The translations under genes and the position numbers were made by a program. A DNA stretch of 64,000 nt, taken from the NCBI GenBank assembly GCA_018648445.1, contig JABGRG010000002.1, forward strand, positions 30,767 through 94,766, written 5' to 3'. Under the pieces are notes generated by a model. The model was not told the DNA's origin. It saw nothing but the letters and a program-made list of their open reading frames with translations, and searched no databases. The stretch comes from Rhodospirillales bacterium (GTDB lineage Bacteria > Pseudomonadota > Alphaproteobacteria > Rhodospirillales_A > JACZKS01). The first letter of the stretch is position 1. Every line of letters begins with the position of its first letter. This document shows positions 26,045 to 36,625 of the stretch, one piece after another.

Positions 26045-29000
26045 ATGGCGACGCCGGGCGGCTCGGTATCGCAGAGCGGCACAAATTATATCGACGGCCT
26101 GTTATGGGGCGTGAAGTACAACGACGCCTATTCGTCGCCCATTACATATTACATGCGCAGTGATTACGGCTCCTGGAGTTCCGCCGAGGAGCAGGCCTTC
26201 GAGGGCGCGCTCCAGGGCTGGGCCGACGTCGCCAATATTCGCTTCACCCAGGTCCAAAGCACGACTTCTGATCTCTGGGTTTATCAGGTTTCAAATTCCC
26301 AAATGCAGACGCTCACGGGGTCGAGCGGGTTCTCGCGTATTTTGTGCCGCCGGACCATGTAAGCTACCCGTCCGACTGGGGCGTCGGCGTCTTTAACTAC
26401 GATATGCCGGGCTGGCATACGCAGGGCCTGGAAAAAGGCGGGTTTGCGTACTCTGTCATGATCCATGAACTGGGTCACGGGCTCGGTCTGGCGCACCCCC
26501 ATGATAGCGGTGGCACGTCCTCGACATATGCGTCGCTGGGCATCGGCAATCTGGACAACGCCATCTACACCACGATGTCCTACAACGACATCGGCGAATC
26601 GTGGAATCCCTATTCCAGTTACGACTGGAACTCGACCTCCTGGGGCACCTACGGCCAGATCGCCACCCCCATGGCCCTGGACATCGCCGCCATCCAGCAT
26701 ATCTACGGGGCCAATACGACCCACAACACCGGCGACACCACCTATTCCCTGCTGACCGACCGCTACGAATGCATCTGGGACGCGGGCGGAACCGACACCA
26801 TTTCGGCGGTCGGATTGTCAGACACCGTTACGATCAACCTGAACGAGGGAACCTTTATTTCCCGCCAGACCGGCAGCTACGGCGGCTACACAATCGCCTA
26901 CGGCGCAAATATCGAGAATGCGACGGGCGGTTCGGGCGACGACATTCTGGCTGGCAATGACCTCGCCAATGTCCTGACCGGCGGTGAGGGTAACGACAAC
27001 ATCAGGGGATACGGTGGAAATGATACCCTCCTCGGTGGGGCGGGAGACGACACCCTGATCAGCCATACGGGAACCGAAACGCTTGACGGTGGTTCGGACA
27101 CTGATACGGCGAGTTATGCCAGTTCCGACGCGGGTGTGACGGTGTCCTTGGCGGACGGAACCGCCAGCGGCGGCTATGCCGACGGCGATACCCTGACCAG
27201 TATCGAGAACTTGGTTGGCTCCATTCACGACGATTCTCTTGCCGGCGATGGCAACGCCAATTTCCTTTCAGGCGGTTCGGGCGACGACACGCTGACGGGT
27301 GGCGCCGGGGCCGACGCGCTGGATGGCGACGCGGATACGGATACGGCAAGTTACGCGGGGTCGTCTTCCGGCGTGACCGTATCGCTCGCGTCCGGCACCG
27401 GCACCGGCGGTGACGCCGAGGGCGACACGCTCACCGAAATCGAAAATCTCACAGGTTCGGCCAATGCCGATACGCTGACCGGGGACTCGGCGGCAAACAC
27501 GCTCGTCGGGGGCGTCGGTGACGATACCCTTCGTGGCGGAAGCGGCAGCGATACCGCTGTGTATGCGGGAACCGCTGCCACCTTCACCATCGGAGGGGAC
27601 GGCGCCACCGTCACGATAACGGATACGGCGGCGGCCAGCGACGGCGACGAAGGAACGGACACCGTCTCCGAAATCGAAACGCTTAGCTTCCAGGATGCGG
27701 ATATCGCGGTCAGGCAAGTTTTTTCTGACGACGTGGGCGGAACCGAAGCTCAGGCAAACACCTATACAACTGGCAACCAAGACTATTCGACAATTGTCGG
27801 TTTGTCTGGAGGCGGGTATGTCACGGCTTGGAGGTCATGGCAGCAGGTCGACGATGGGTATTCTACGCATGGGCAGATATTTGACAATTCGGGGGACGCG
27901 ATTGGCTCGGAAATTCGATTGGGGGATTCAGCGTGGTTTGAGGGATTGGCCGACGGCGGCTTTGTAGGGTTTTGGACGTCGGGAACCGGGACAATAGTTT
28001 ACGGACAGGCTTATTCTGCCACTGGGACTGCGGAAGGCAATACATTCTCTGCGGGTATCGGATCAGATCATCGCAATTATGATATCGGCGGTTTCGGCGA
28101 TGGCAGTTTTGTCGTCATATCGGAATTGGCGTTGGGCAGCGGTCGTTATGACGTTAGCGGCCAACGTTTCGATTCATCCGGCAACCCGGTTGGATCGTCT
28201 TTTCGGGCTAATTCCCAAATCGAGTTGACGCAGACCAAGCCAGAAGTCGCGGTCTTATCCGACGGAGGGTTCGTCGTTATTTGGAGTGGTTCGGGAACGG
28301 ATCAGGGTGGGGATGGACTTGATGTCATTGGACGGGTGTTCGACTCATCCGGAATTGCCGTCAGCGAAGAATTCCTGGTCAATTCGACGACGTACCATTG
28401 GCAGCAACATGCAAACGTAACCGGCCTTTCCGATGGCGGTTTTGCCGTCGTTTGGAAGTGCCAGGAAGGGAATGGTGTCAGCATTCGCGCTCAGGCGTTC
28501 GATGCGTCCGGAGCCAAGATCGGATATGAACTTCTCGTCAACGATCAAAACGTCACATTTTTCGACTTTCCTAATCCTAGTATCGGGGCGTTGAATGACG
28601 GCGGATTTGTAATTGCCTGGGATGATGAAATCAGTGGCACTCGAAAAGCTTACGCAAGGCACTTTGATACCGGAGGGAACGCCCGGGGCGATAGATTTTT
28701 GCTTAGCGAGAACCCGAATGGCGACGAAGGTACCCCTGTCGTAACAGGCTTGGCCAACGGCGGATATGCGGCGGCATGGACCGAAAACGCTTCCGGTGCG
28801 GGCGATATCGCGACACGGGCATTCGCTGTTGATGCTACGGGGCTGGGACTTTCAATAACAGGCACGTCCGGCGCTGACACCATCAACGGCGGCAGCGACG
28901 CGCAGTACATCGATGGCTTGGCCGGAAATGACGTACTGAGCGGCGGCGCAGGCAACGACGTTTTCATCGGCGGTTTGGGCGACGATAGCCTGACCGGTGG

Positions 29001-32000
29001 AACGGGCACCGATACCGCTGACTATTCAAGCGCGACGGCAGCGGTGACGGTGAACCTGGGCGCGGGAACGGCCAGCGGAGATATCTCGGTTGGTTCGGAT
29101 ACCGTAAGCGAGATCGAAAATGTTGTCGGCTCGGATTATGGCGACAGCCTGACCGGTGATGGCAACGTCAACACTCTTACCGGCGGCGGCGGAAACGATA
29201 CGCTGAATGGCGGCGCTGGTGACGATGTGATGATCGGCGGGGCGGGAGACGATACCTATTACGTCGATTCTTCTTCCGATCAGGTAACCGAAAGCGCCTC
29301 CGGCGGAACGGACACGGTCAACAGTTCTGTCAGCTTCACACTGGGCGGCAACATCGAAAACCTGACCCTCACCGGCAGCGGTAGCATCAACGGCACCGGG
29401 GATTCCGGGGCCAACGTTATTACAGGCAATTCGGGCACCAATACCCTGTCCGGCGGCGCGGGCAACGACATCCTTTCTGGCGGTGGCGGAGATGACGCCC
29501 TGGACGGCGGTGACGACACCGATACGGTCAGCTATGCGGCGGCGACGGATGCGGTCACGGTCAACCTGACGGCAGGGACCGCCTCGGGTGATGCCTCGGT
29601 CGGCAGCGATACGCTTGCCAACGTCGAAGACGTCATCGGGTCCGGTTATGGCGACACGATCACCGGTGACGCCAATACCAACACCCTTTCCGGCGGTGAA
29701 GGCGACGACACGCTGGGCGGCAGCGCGGGTGGCGATACCTATGACGGTGGCGCGGGCGCGGACAGCATCAGCTTTTCGGGATTGGGCTCGGGCGTCGTTC
29801 TCAATCTCGCCACGGGATCGCTCAGTGGCGATTCGGTGGGGGTTGGTACCGTCTCTGGTATCGAGAATGCGACCGGGTCGGGCAATGTCGATCAGTTGAC
29901 CGGCGATGCGACGGCCAACGTTCTTTCCGGCGGCGGTGGCGGTGATACGATTTCCGGCGGCGGCGGCAACGATACGCTCGGTGGTGACGCGGGTGACGAT
30001 ACCCTGTCCGGGGATGCCGGTGACGATACCCTGACCGGCGGCGCGGGTGCGGATGCGCTGGCGGGCGGGGCGGGGAACGACGGGTATGTTTATGCGCTGG
30101 GTGACGGTAACGACACCATCACGGACAGTGCGGGCACGCTCGATAGTCTGACGGTTACGGGCGCAAATGCTGTTTCCAGCTATGTGCGCAACGGCAACGA
30201 TCTGGTCATCACCATGAGCGACGCGGCGACGGTGACCATTGCCGGGCATTTTGCGGGGACGGCGGTCGAACAGATTGTGGCCGATGGCGTGACGTGCAAT
30301 TTGGTCACGGGACTGGTCGGCGGCGCTACCCACGATGTGGTGGTCGGCACGGCTTCGGCGGAGCAGATGGATGGCCGCGACGGCAACGACTATCTGTTCG
30401 GGTACGCCGGGAACGACATCCTTTACGGTGGCGCCGGAGACGATAGCCTCTCGGGCGGCGATGGTGTCGACCGCCTAGTCGGCGGGACCGGCGGCGATAC
30501 GTTGAGCGCCGGTGACGGGGCCGATGTCCTGGTCGGGCAATTGGGTGATGATACGCTCAATGGGGGAGCCGGGGCCGACTTCCTGGCCGGTGATTCCGGC
30601 AACGACACCATGAACGGCGATGCCGATAACGACACCCTCTACGGCGGCGGCGGCAACGACGTCATGGACGGCGGCGACGGTAACGACCGGCTCAAGGGCG
30701 GCGAAGGCGACGATACGGTTGACGGCGGCGCGGGTACCGACACGGTCGCCTATGGCAGCATCAGCGACGGCGTCATCATCAATCTGACCGACGCGGCCAT
30801 GGACGTGACGGTCAACGACGGCGCGGGCGGTACCACGGTCAATTTGGCCGCCGGGGCCGTCATAGACGCCGTGACCGTGGGGGCCAGAACCGCCAATACG
30901 CAACATGCCGATAATGACACGCTTGCCAATGTGGAAACCATCGTCGGCAGCGCCGGGGACGATCAGATTTACGGCGGCGACGCGGACGAGACCTTCTTCG
31001 GCGGGCCGGGCGCAGATACGTTGTTGGGCGGCGCGGGCGCCGACAATCTGGTGGGCCATGAAGCCGCCGACACCATCGACGGCGGCGACGGCGATGACCG
31101 GATCATCGGCAACGCGGGGGCCGATACGCTACGCGGCGGCGCCGGAAACGACGTGATGGCCGGTGACGGCGACGACGATACGATGTACGGCGACGCCGGG
31201 AACGACACCATGTATGGCGGCGAAGGTGCCGATACCATGACCGGCGGCGACGGCGAAGACCGTCTGGTCGGCCATGCGGGCAACGACGTGATGTGGGGCG
31301 GGGCGGACAAGGACCAGCTGTTTGGCCGCGATGGCGACGACGAAATGCACGGCGGCCTGCAAAACGACTACATGTCCGGCGACGACGGCGACGACACCAT
31401 GTACGGCGAAGAGCGAAACGACAACATGTACGGTGGTGACGGCGCCGATGTGATGTACGGCGGCGAAGGCTGGGACAAACTGCGCGGCGGCGGCCACGAT
31501 GATGTGATGTGGGGTGGAACCGAAAAGGATTGGATGTACGGCGGCTGGGGTAACGATACGCTGAACGGCGAAGACGGGCATGACGTGCTGGCGGGCGACT
31601 CCGGCAACGATACGATCAACGGCGGCGCAGGCGAGGACCGGCTTTTCGGTGGTGGCGGCAACGACACCATCGACGGCGGCGACGATATCGATACGGTCAG
31701 TTACAGCAGCGCGACGGCCGCCGTGGTGGTCGATCTGGCGGCAGGTACGGCATCCGGCGACACATCGGTCGGCGACGATACGCTTTCAAACATCGAAAAC
31801 GTGGTTGGCTCGGCCTATGGCGACACCCTGACCGGCGACACTGCTGACAACCGGCTGGAAGGCCTGGCCGGTGACGACGCGATGGACGGCGGGGCGGGGT
31901 CCGACACGGCTGTATATGCCACCGCCACCAGTACCGTGACCGTCGATCTGACGGCGGGAACCGCGTCCGGCACCGATATCGGCAACGATACGCTCAGCAA

Positions 32001-32619
32001 CATCGAAAATGCCGATGGTGGTACGGGTGACGATACCTTCACCGGCGACGGCAACGACAACAGCTTCGAAGGCGGGGCCGGAGACGACACCCTGACCGGC
32101 GGCGCGGGCTCGGATACGGCCGTCTTCAGTGGCGCGGCGGAAAGCGTCACCATCGACCTTGCCGCGGGCACCGCGAGCGGAACAGACGTCGGCACTGACG
32201 CATTAAGCAGCATTGAAAACGCCACCGGTGGCGCGGGCGACGACACCATCACCGGCGATGGCGAGGCCAATATCCTGTCCGGTGGCGGCGGAACCGATAC
32301 GCTGACGGGCGCGGGCGGCGTTGATCGCTTCGTTGCCGATACGGCGGGCGCGGTGGCGACCATTACCGATTTCTCCACCGCCGGCGGCGAAGTGCTGAGC
32401 ATCGCGGCGCTCCTCACCGGTTACTCCGGTTCAGAGGACATTGCCGATTTCGTTCAGATCGTGCAGGTGGATTCCGATACCGATAGCTTCACGGACGATC
32501 TATCCATTCGCGTTGATGCCGATGGCGTCGGTGGCGATTACGTCGAAGCGGTGGTGATGCAGGATGTCAGCAGCGATCTGACAACCCTGATTAACGATGG
32601 AAACCTGGAAGTGGTATAA
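26045..32619 (+). CDS. very large RTX metalloprotease (serralysin/M10 type), frame interrupted by an apparent 1-base deletion
   Basis: If joined, about 2,191 residues. Residues 1-95 (from ATG 26045) hold the start of an M10 catalytic domain without a signal peptide. At GGG 26327-26329 the frame shifts: frame one runs on to a stop at 26360-26362, while the rest continues in another frame (open from before 26344) with LAYFVPPDHVSYP, then the zinc motif HELGHGLGLAH (26464-26496) and Met-turn TTMSY. One extra G in the run restores a continuous serralysin domain. RTX nonapeptide repeats (GGxGxDxxx) follow, interrupted by a seven-repeat module (about 27715-28845), and the C-terminus is a type I secretion target of the VCA0849 kind. 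Expected to be secreted by an ABC exporter not in this window and folded by calcium. Either a sequencing error or a recent pseudogene. Confidence 0.85.
26925..27570 (+). repeat. first block of RTX calcium-binding repeats
   Basis: In-frame runs such as GGSGDDILAG, GGEGNDNIRGYGGNDTLLGGAGDDTL, alternating with blocks of the type DTDTASYAGSSSGVTVSLASGTGTGG. The GGxGxDxUx pattern binds calcium in a parallel beta-roll in known RTX proteins. DNA-level periodicity creates long false reading frames on the opposite strand. Confidence 0.9.
27715..28845 (+). repeat. seven-repeat (possible seven-bladed beta-propeller) module inside the RTX protein
   Basis: Seven units of about 50-60 residues, each with a core like GLSDGGFVVVW followed by AQxFDASGxxxGxEFLVN: cores read VGLSGGGYVTAW, LADGGFVGFW, FGDGSFVVIS, LSDGGFVVIW, LSDGGFAVVW, LNDGGFVIAW and LANGGYAAAW. 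The DNA is visibly more A+T-rich than the RTX DNA on both sides and uses different codons, suggesting a separate origin. Seven copies suggest a closed propeller, which is inference. Confidence 0.75.
28855..32330 (+). repeat. second, long block of RTX calcium-binding repeats
   Basis: About 3.5 kb of GGxGxDxLxG-type repeats with intervening beta-rich spacers (YSSATAAVTVNLGAGTASGD and variants, near-identical copies at about 29020, 29520, 31695, 31910 and 32120). Between about 31150 and 31600 the repeats change to a methionine/tryptophan/tyrosine-rich form (NDTMYGG, NDVMWGG, KDWMYGG). The final about 95 residues (32335-32619) are the non-repetitive secretion signal. Confidence 0.9.
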
Positions 32620-32651
32620 TTCAGTCCAGGCAATACGAAGGAAGAAACTGA

Positions 32652-32993
32652 ATGAGTCACGTTCGCTACGGCTACCTTCTGATTAGGGCGCTGCTGATTA
32701 CCACATTGTTCGGAACAGCCGCAGCCAAGGCCGCTTCGCAGGAAGAAAAGGATTCCTGGGTGGCCGCCAACGTCGTCGGTACGCCCGAGGCCTATCAAAG
32801 TTTCCTCGAATCCCACCCGACCAGCACCTTTGCTGAAAAGGCGTTTTCCGCGATCGCCAAAACTATACCGGCAAAACCAAAGAAAAAGGTGGTTGTTCCG
32901 CCGAAGGTGGTTGCGCCAAAGAAGACCAAACCCGGACCGACCAAATCGGCCAAGGGGCCTTCAGGCGGGAAGAGCGGCTCCGGCGTCTACTGA
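32652..32993 (+). CDS. small exported protein, unknown function
   Basis: 113 residues, start ATG 32652 with AAGGAAG upstream. A signal peptide (LLIRALLITTLFGTAAAKA) precedes one copy of a short helical motif of the type WVAANVVGTPEAYQSFLESHPTSTFAEKA, which in other bacteria occurs in multi-copy in caspase-like and SPOR-linked exported proteins. The rest is lysine/proline-rich (KPKKKVVVPPKVV) and ends GSGVY, probably disordered. It lies 32 bases after the RTX gene, and its TGA overlaps the start of the next lipoprotein (TGATG), so the three may form one transcript. Function unknown. Confidence 0.75.
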   Translation: MSHVRYGYLLIRALLITTLFGTAAAKAASQEEKDSWVAANVVGTPEAYQSFLESHPTSTFAEKAFSAIAKTIPAKPKKKVVVPPKVVAPKKTKPGPTKSAKGPSGGKSGSGVY

Positions 32994-34309
32994 TGCGTAA
33001 TCGCGTCGCCAGTATTATTTTTTTCTGCGTCGTCGTCGGGATGGTGTCCGGATGCGTGACGACGCCGTTCCCCCGTGCCAAATCGGCTGCGGTTTCTCCA
33101 AAAAAGGTCGGGAATGATGTTGGATCCCTGTTGACGGCGTCCCGAACCCTGGATTCCGGACGTGGCGCGAAACTGCTTTTGTCCAAGGGCTTCATGAACC
33201 CGATAGACGATGGTCTTCGCAAGAGAATTTCGAGCCGAACGATCTTCATCGGCGACGCGGCCATCTATTTTACCTCAAAGGGCGAAGCGATCATTGACGA
33301 TCGCAGCGGTGCCAAGAAACTGAAAAGCAAAGGGAAATGGACCATCCAAGGTGGCCGGGTTTGCTACAGCGTGCGGGCGGGCCACAAGTTTTGCACCGGC
33401 GTCTTTGTGCGCAAGGACGAAACCCTGTGTTGGCCGGGCATGGGAACCTGGGAGGATGACACCGGCTTTCTTAGCCGTTGCGTCATCTACAAGGGCAACG
33501 GGACCAAAGGTAAAAGGCCCGCGGTGGCGCACCTGGCGAAAACCCCGGCGGCTGTAAAGAAGCCCGCCGGGCGACGCCAACAACTGGCGGGTCAATTAAC
33601 GTCCGTCCGCTTGGCGGAACTTTCCACGGGAAATACGTTGAAAATCGGTCGCTCGCTAATTCATTACGGGCACGGTGGCATCGTTCAGGCGCGCGATTTT
33701 TCCTATGCCAAACCAATGGGAAGCCGGGGAACCTGGCGCGTAAAGGGCGACCGGCTGTGTCATTCCGTTGGTCGCGGCCATGAATTTTGCCTGTCCCAGT
33801 CCGAGGCCAGGGACGGAGGGCTGACCTGCCGCCCCGATTTCGCGGGTGGGGGCGACCCCGGCGAGTTCGCCAAGCCGTGCGTCTGGATGTCGGGCGATGC
33901 GACGGCGGGGGCGTCATCGCGGGTTCTGGCTTCGGCCGCCGCCAATACCGGAGCCACGCAAGCGGTCGATTTACTGACCTTCTGGCACTATCAGGCGGTT
34001 GGCGGGGGCGAGCTATCTTCGAGCTTGACCGGCAATACACTGATCATGGGCGCCACGCGGCTGTATTTTGAACCCGGGGGAAGTGTTCGTATCGTGGATC
34101 GCACCATGGGGCGGCGTCTCGGCAGTTCCGGCAACTGGCTGGTGTCATCCAACGGGCTTTGCCATTCCGTGCGTACGGGCCACCGGTTTTGCACGGGTGT
34201 TTTCCGCTATGGTTCCGACTACATCTGCCAGCCCGGCAGCAACAAAACGGCGGACGGTGCTTCTTCTTTCCGTGAATGTTCCATCGTTCGCGGTGATCAA
34301 TCCGGGTGA
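32993..34309 (+). CDS. lipoprotein with three copies of a four-cysteine domain
   Basis: 438 residues. Lipobox VSGC21, then three repeats of about 90 residues at 80-170, 212-302 and 345-435. Each has a strand-rich start (GNTL/IGxxxxYF), a segment G-x-W, and four cysteines with nearly constant spacing: C124/134/146/163, C256/266/279/296 and C390/400/412/429, with the first pair in C-x-S-V-x-x-GH-x-FC. The pattern resembles single-copy DUF995-type proteins of alphaproteobacteria, but I am not certain of the family. Paired cysteines suggest two disulfides per domain in the periplasm or on the outer surface. Follows the RTX gene and a small exported protein. Function unknown. Confidence 0.8.
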   Translation: MRNRVASIIFFCVVVGMVSGCVTTPFPRAKSAAVSPKKVGNDVGSLLTASRTLDSGRGAKLLLSKGFMNPIDDGLRKRISSRTIFIGDAAIYFTSKGEAIIDDRSGAKKLKSKGKWTIQGGRVCYSVRAGHKFCTGVFVRKDETLCWPGMGTWEDDTGFLSRCVIYKGNGTKGKRPAVAHLAKTPAAVKKPAGRRQQLAGQLTSVRLAELSTGNTLKIGRSLIHYGHGGIVQARDFSYAKPMGSRGTWRVKGDRLCHSVGRGHEFCLSQSEARDGGLTCRPDFAGGGDPGEFAKPCVWMSGDATAGASSRVLASAAANTGATQAVDLLTFWHYQAVGGGELSSSLTGNTLIMGATRLYFEPGGSVRIVDRTMGRRLGSSGNWLVSSNGLCHSVRTGHRFCTGVFRYGSDYICQPGSNKTADGASSFRECSIVRGDQSG

Positions 34310-34318
34310 CATCCGGGT

Positions 34319-36529
34319 TTATGTAGCCGACCAGTACCCGCGCAACTCCTTGTCGCCACGCAGGCTGAACACGCATTCCTCGACAAAGCGGGCGATTTCG
34401 GTTGCGCCGTTGGTCGCATCCAACGATGCGCACCGTTGGCGGATGTCGGCTCGCGCGGTTTCATCCAGCAAGCGTTCGACGCAGGCGCGCGCCTTGTACA
34501 TTTCGCGGGTTCGCAGGCACACGCCCAGCCCGTTTCGCTCGGCGAATTGCGCGCGGGCCAGTTGTTCGTCCATCATCGGGTTTTCGTTGGGAACAAAAAT
34601 GCTTGGAACGCTCGCGAACAGAAGCTCGTGAAAGCCGTTATATCCGGCCGCACTCACCGTGAAATCAAAAGCGTTAAAATATTTTCCCAATGGATAGGCG
34701 CGAACGCGCTTCACCCCGTCCGGGAGAGGCGCGGGTTCATGTGAAATCAACCATTCGGCGACCACGATCTGCGTGTCCGGCTCTTGCGAAAGGCGATTGA
34801 TTACAGCGTCTTGCACCTCGGCGTAATCGTAATTGTTTTGCGAGCCCAGCTGGATCAGCACGACGGTTCCGTCCGCGTTCAGGCCAAGCTCCCTGCGGGC
34901 ATCGTCACGGGCCAAAAGTTCCTCGCTGTCCAGCAGGCGCACCGGAGCAACGTTGCGGGTTCTGCCCCGATAAAGCGTGGTCAGGCCGCTGTCGTAGTCA
35001 CCGGCAACTTCCCCTTGTTCGATGACGGCATCGAAAGAGGATTCGCGGCGGATGTTTTCCTCGGCCCGCGCCCCGGGACGCCATAACGCCCGGCGGCACC
35101 AGACGGACAGACAGCCCGGATTATCCTGTAGTGCGCCGGTCAATCCCCCATAGGCGACATTGCCGTCGAAAACCAGGATCGACGGGTCATAGAAACTGAT
35201 CAGTTCGTTGATTTCGTGGCGAAGGAAATGGTTCCACGAAGCCATGTCGCATCGCAAGTGGCCGTGGAAGGGAATGTACTCGCACATGAACCCCTGGTCA
35301 TGAACCACCCGGAAGGCCTGGGACATGGTGGCGAAGACGGGTTGAATATCGGGCGCGCATCGACGCGCCACAGCCAGCATTCGCGTTAAATGCCCCATGC
35401 CGACACCGTTGGAGGTGACGAACAACGCGCGCCGCTGTGCTCTGGGAAGGGGTTTCTTTGCCGCCTTCTTTTTGCGGGGCGGACCGACCAGTTTTTTCAA
35501 TCGCTTGGCGTAGGCTTCATGACTGAACTTCTCGCGAACGACCGCATCGGCTTTCTTTCGCTGAGCAATAACGGCTGACTTGTCCAAATAATAACGCTGA
35601 ACCGTATCGCGTACGTCTTGTGGTTCGGCATAAATCGCACCATCGCCAAACAAAACTTCGAAATGGCGTGGCAATATTGCCAGCGCGCCATTGGCCATGG
35701 CTTCAACGATCACCCGACCGAACGCCTCGACCCATGTGCTGTGGTGGTGGTAGACGAAAAAGTCGATTGAGCTGAGAAACTGGACGGGGTCCACGGAATT
35801 GAACGGCAGCATCTCCCAGTTCGCCGGAATGGAGCCCACATGTTCGGTCAGGAAATCACCCGCGCCGAGGATTCTTACCTTGAAGGCGGGATCGTCCGGG
35901 TAGGCGGCCAGCGTAGTTTCGGGGTCGTCCGGCCACTTCAGATAGTCGGGTCGGCTGTGGCGGCCGATAACGGGAATGTCGCCTACGAAGCGATCACGTT
36001 TGCCCGCCCAGGCATCGACGTCGACGATCTCAAACCAATCGTCGTCGAACAGCGGGGGCGGATTGGAGACCGCCCCCGGTTGCGGGCGCGCCAGCGGACC
36101 CACCGGCGACCACAGAACGTCTCCGCCCAGTGATTCCTGGACGTTGGCGTCGATTGTCTGCCAGTCGTAACAAGGCTGTCCGGCCCCGTCGATCAGAGGA
36201 TGATTGATGATCAGTAGTTTGCGCTCCGCCGTGATGCGAAGGGGTCGGCTCGGCAAATGCGTGAACACTTGCGGATGGTAGGCCAGCGCCAGAGCCGCGG
36301 AAATTTCCTGATCGGGGTCAACCAGTTCGGCCAGCCCCTCGTCCAGACATTCCCTGATGCGCGGGTGAAACGGATGCGGGTATTTCAGCACCGGTCCCTT
36401 GATCTGGACCAGCGCCGTTCGATAGCCCTTTTTGGCCTGTGCGCGAATGTGTTCGGACATACCTGCGGCGACGCCGCCGGGAAAGCGCAAATCCCCGATA
36501 ATGACGATATCGAAAGGTCCTTGGGACAT
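34319..36529 (-). CDS. two-domain glycosyltransferase (GT4-like plus MurG/GT28-like)
   Basis: 736 residues, about twice a normal glycosyltransferase. The N-terminal half (about 1-345) is a GT-B fold with the GT4-type motif EAFGRVIVEAMANG and LPRHFEVLFGDGA. A basic linker (KKKAAKKPLPRAQRR) leads to a second GT-B domain from about residue 368 that starts LFVTSNGVGMGHLTRML and contains SAAGYNGFHELLFASVPSIFVPN, like MurG and other GT28 enzymes. No membrane segment. Divergent, 96 bases from the coiled-coil gene at 36626. It probably decorates a surface glycan; donor and acceptor cannot be told from sequence. Confidence 0.82.
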   Translation of the reverse strand: MSQGPFDIVIIGDLRFPGGVAAGMSEHIRAQAKKGYRTALVQIKGPVLKYPHPFHPRIRECLDEGLAELVDPDQEISAALALAYHPQVFTHLPSRPLRITAERKLLIINHPLIDGAGQPCYDWQTIDANVQESLGGDVLWSPVGPLARPQPGAVSNPPPLFDDDWFEIVDVDAWAGKRDRFVGDIPVIGRHSRPDYLKWPDDPETTLAAYPDDPAFKVRILGAGDFLTEHVGSIPANWEMLPFNSVDPVQFLSSIDFFVYHHHSTWVEAFGRVIVEAMANGALAILPRHFEVLFGDGAIYAEPQDVRDTVQRYYLDKSAVIAQRKKADAVVREKFSHEAYAKRLKKLVGPPRKKKAAKKPLPRAQRRALFVTSNGVGMGHLTRMLAVARRCAPDIQPVFATMSQAFRVVHDQGFMCEYIPFHGHLRCDMASWNHFLRHEINELISFYDPSILVFDGNVAYGGLTGALQDNPGCLSVWCRRALWRPGARAEENIRRESSFDAVIEQGEVAGDYDSGLTTLYRGRTRNVAPVRLLDSEELLARDDARRELGLNADGTVVLIQLGSQNNYDYAEVQDAVINRLSQEPDTQIVVAEWLISHEPAPLPDGVKRVRAYPLGKYFNAFDFTVSAAGYNGFHELLFASVPSIFVPNENPMMDEQLARAQFAERNGLGVCLRTREMYKARACVERLLDETARADIRQRCASLDATNGATEIARFVEECVFSLRGDKELRGYWSAT

Positions 36530-36625
36530 GTTTTCAGCTTTCCCGTACGATTTTCGCTTCGCGGTTGTTGGCGATCAGCGATTACCAACATATCATAGGA
36601 GGCAGCGTCGACGGAGGCGAGGATA

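Noticed and set aside
26320..26362. Programmed ribosomal frameshift in the M10 gene
   Set aside because: No slippery heptamer and no clear downstream pseudoknot; a missing base in a G run explains the break more simply.
29026..30333. Minus-strand open frame of 435 codons inside the RTX gene, and similar ones at 30475-31059 and 31815-32417
   Set aside because: They arise from the periodic GGxGxD codons read backwards (GA/V/I-rich). No start sites and no family resemblance.
26925..32330. Tandem-repeat DNA that might be read as a CRISPR array or satellite
   Set aside because: The repeats are in frame and encode RTX nonapeptides; repeat units vary in sequence and there are no equal-sized unique spacers.
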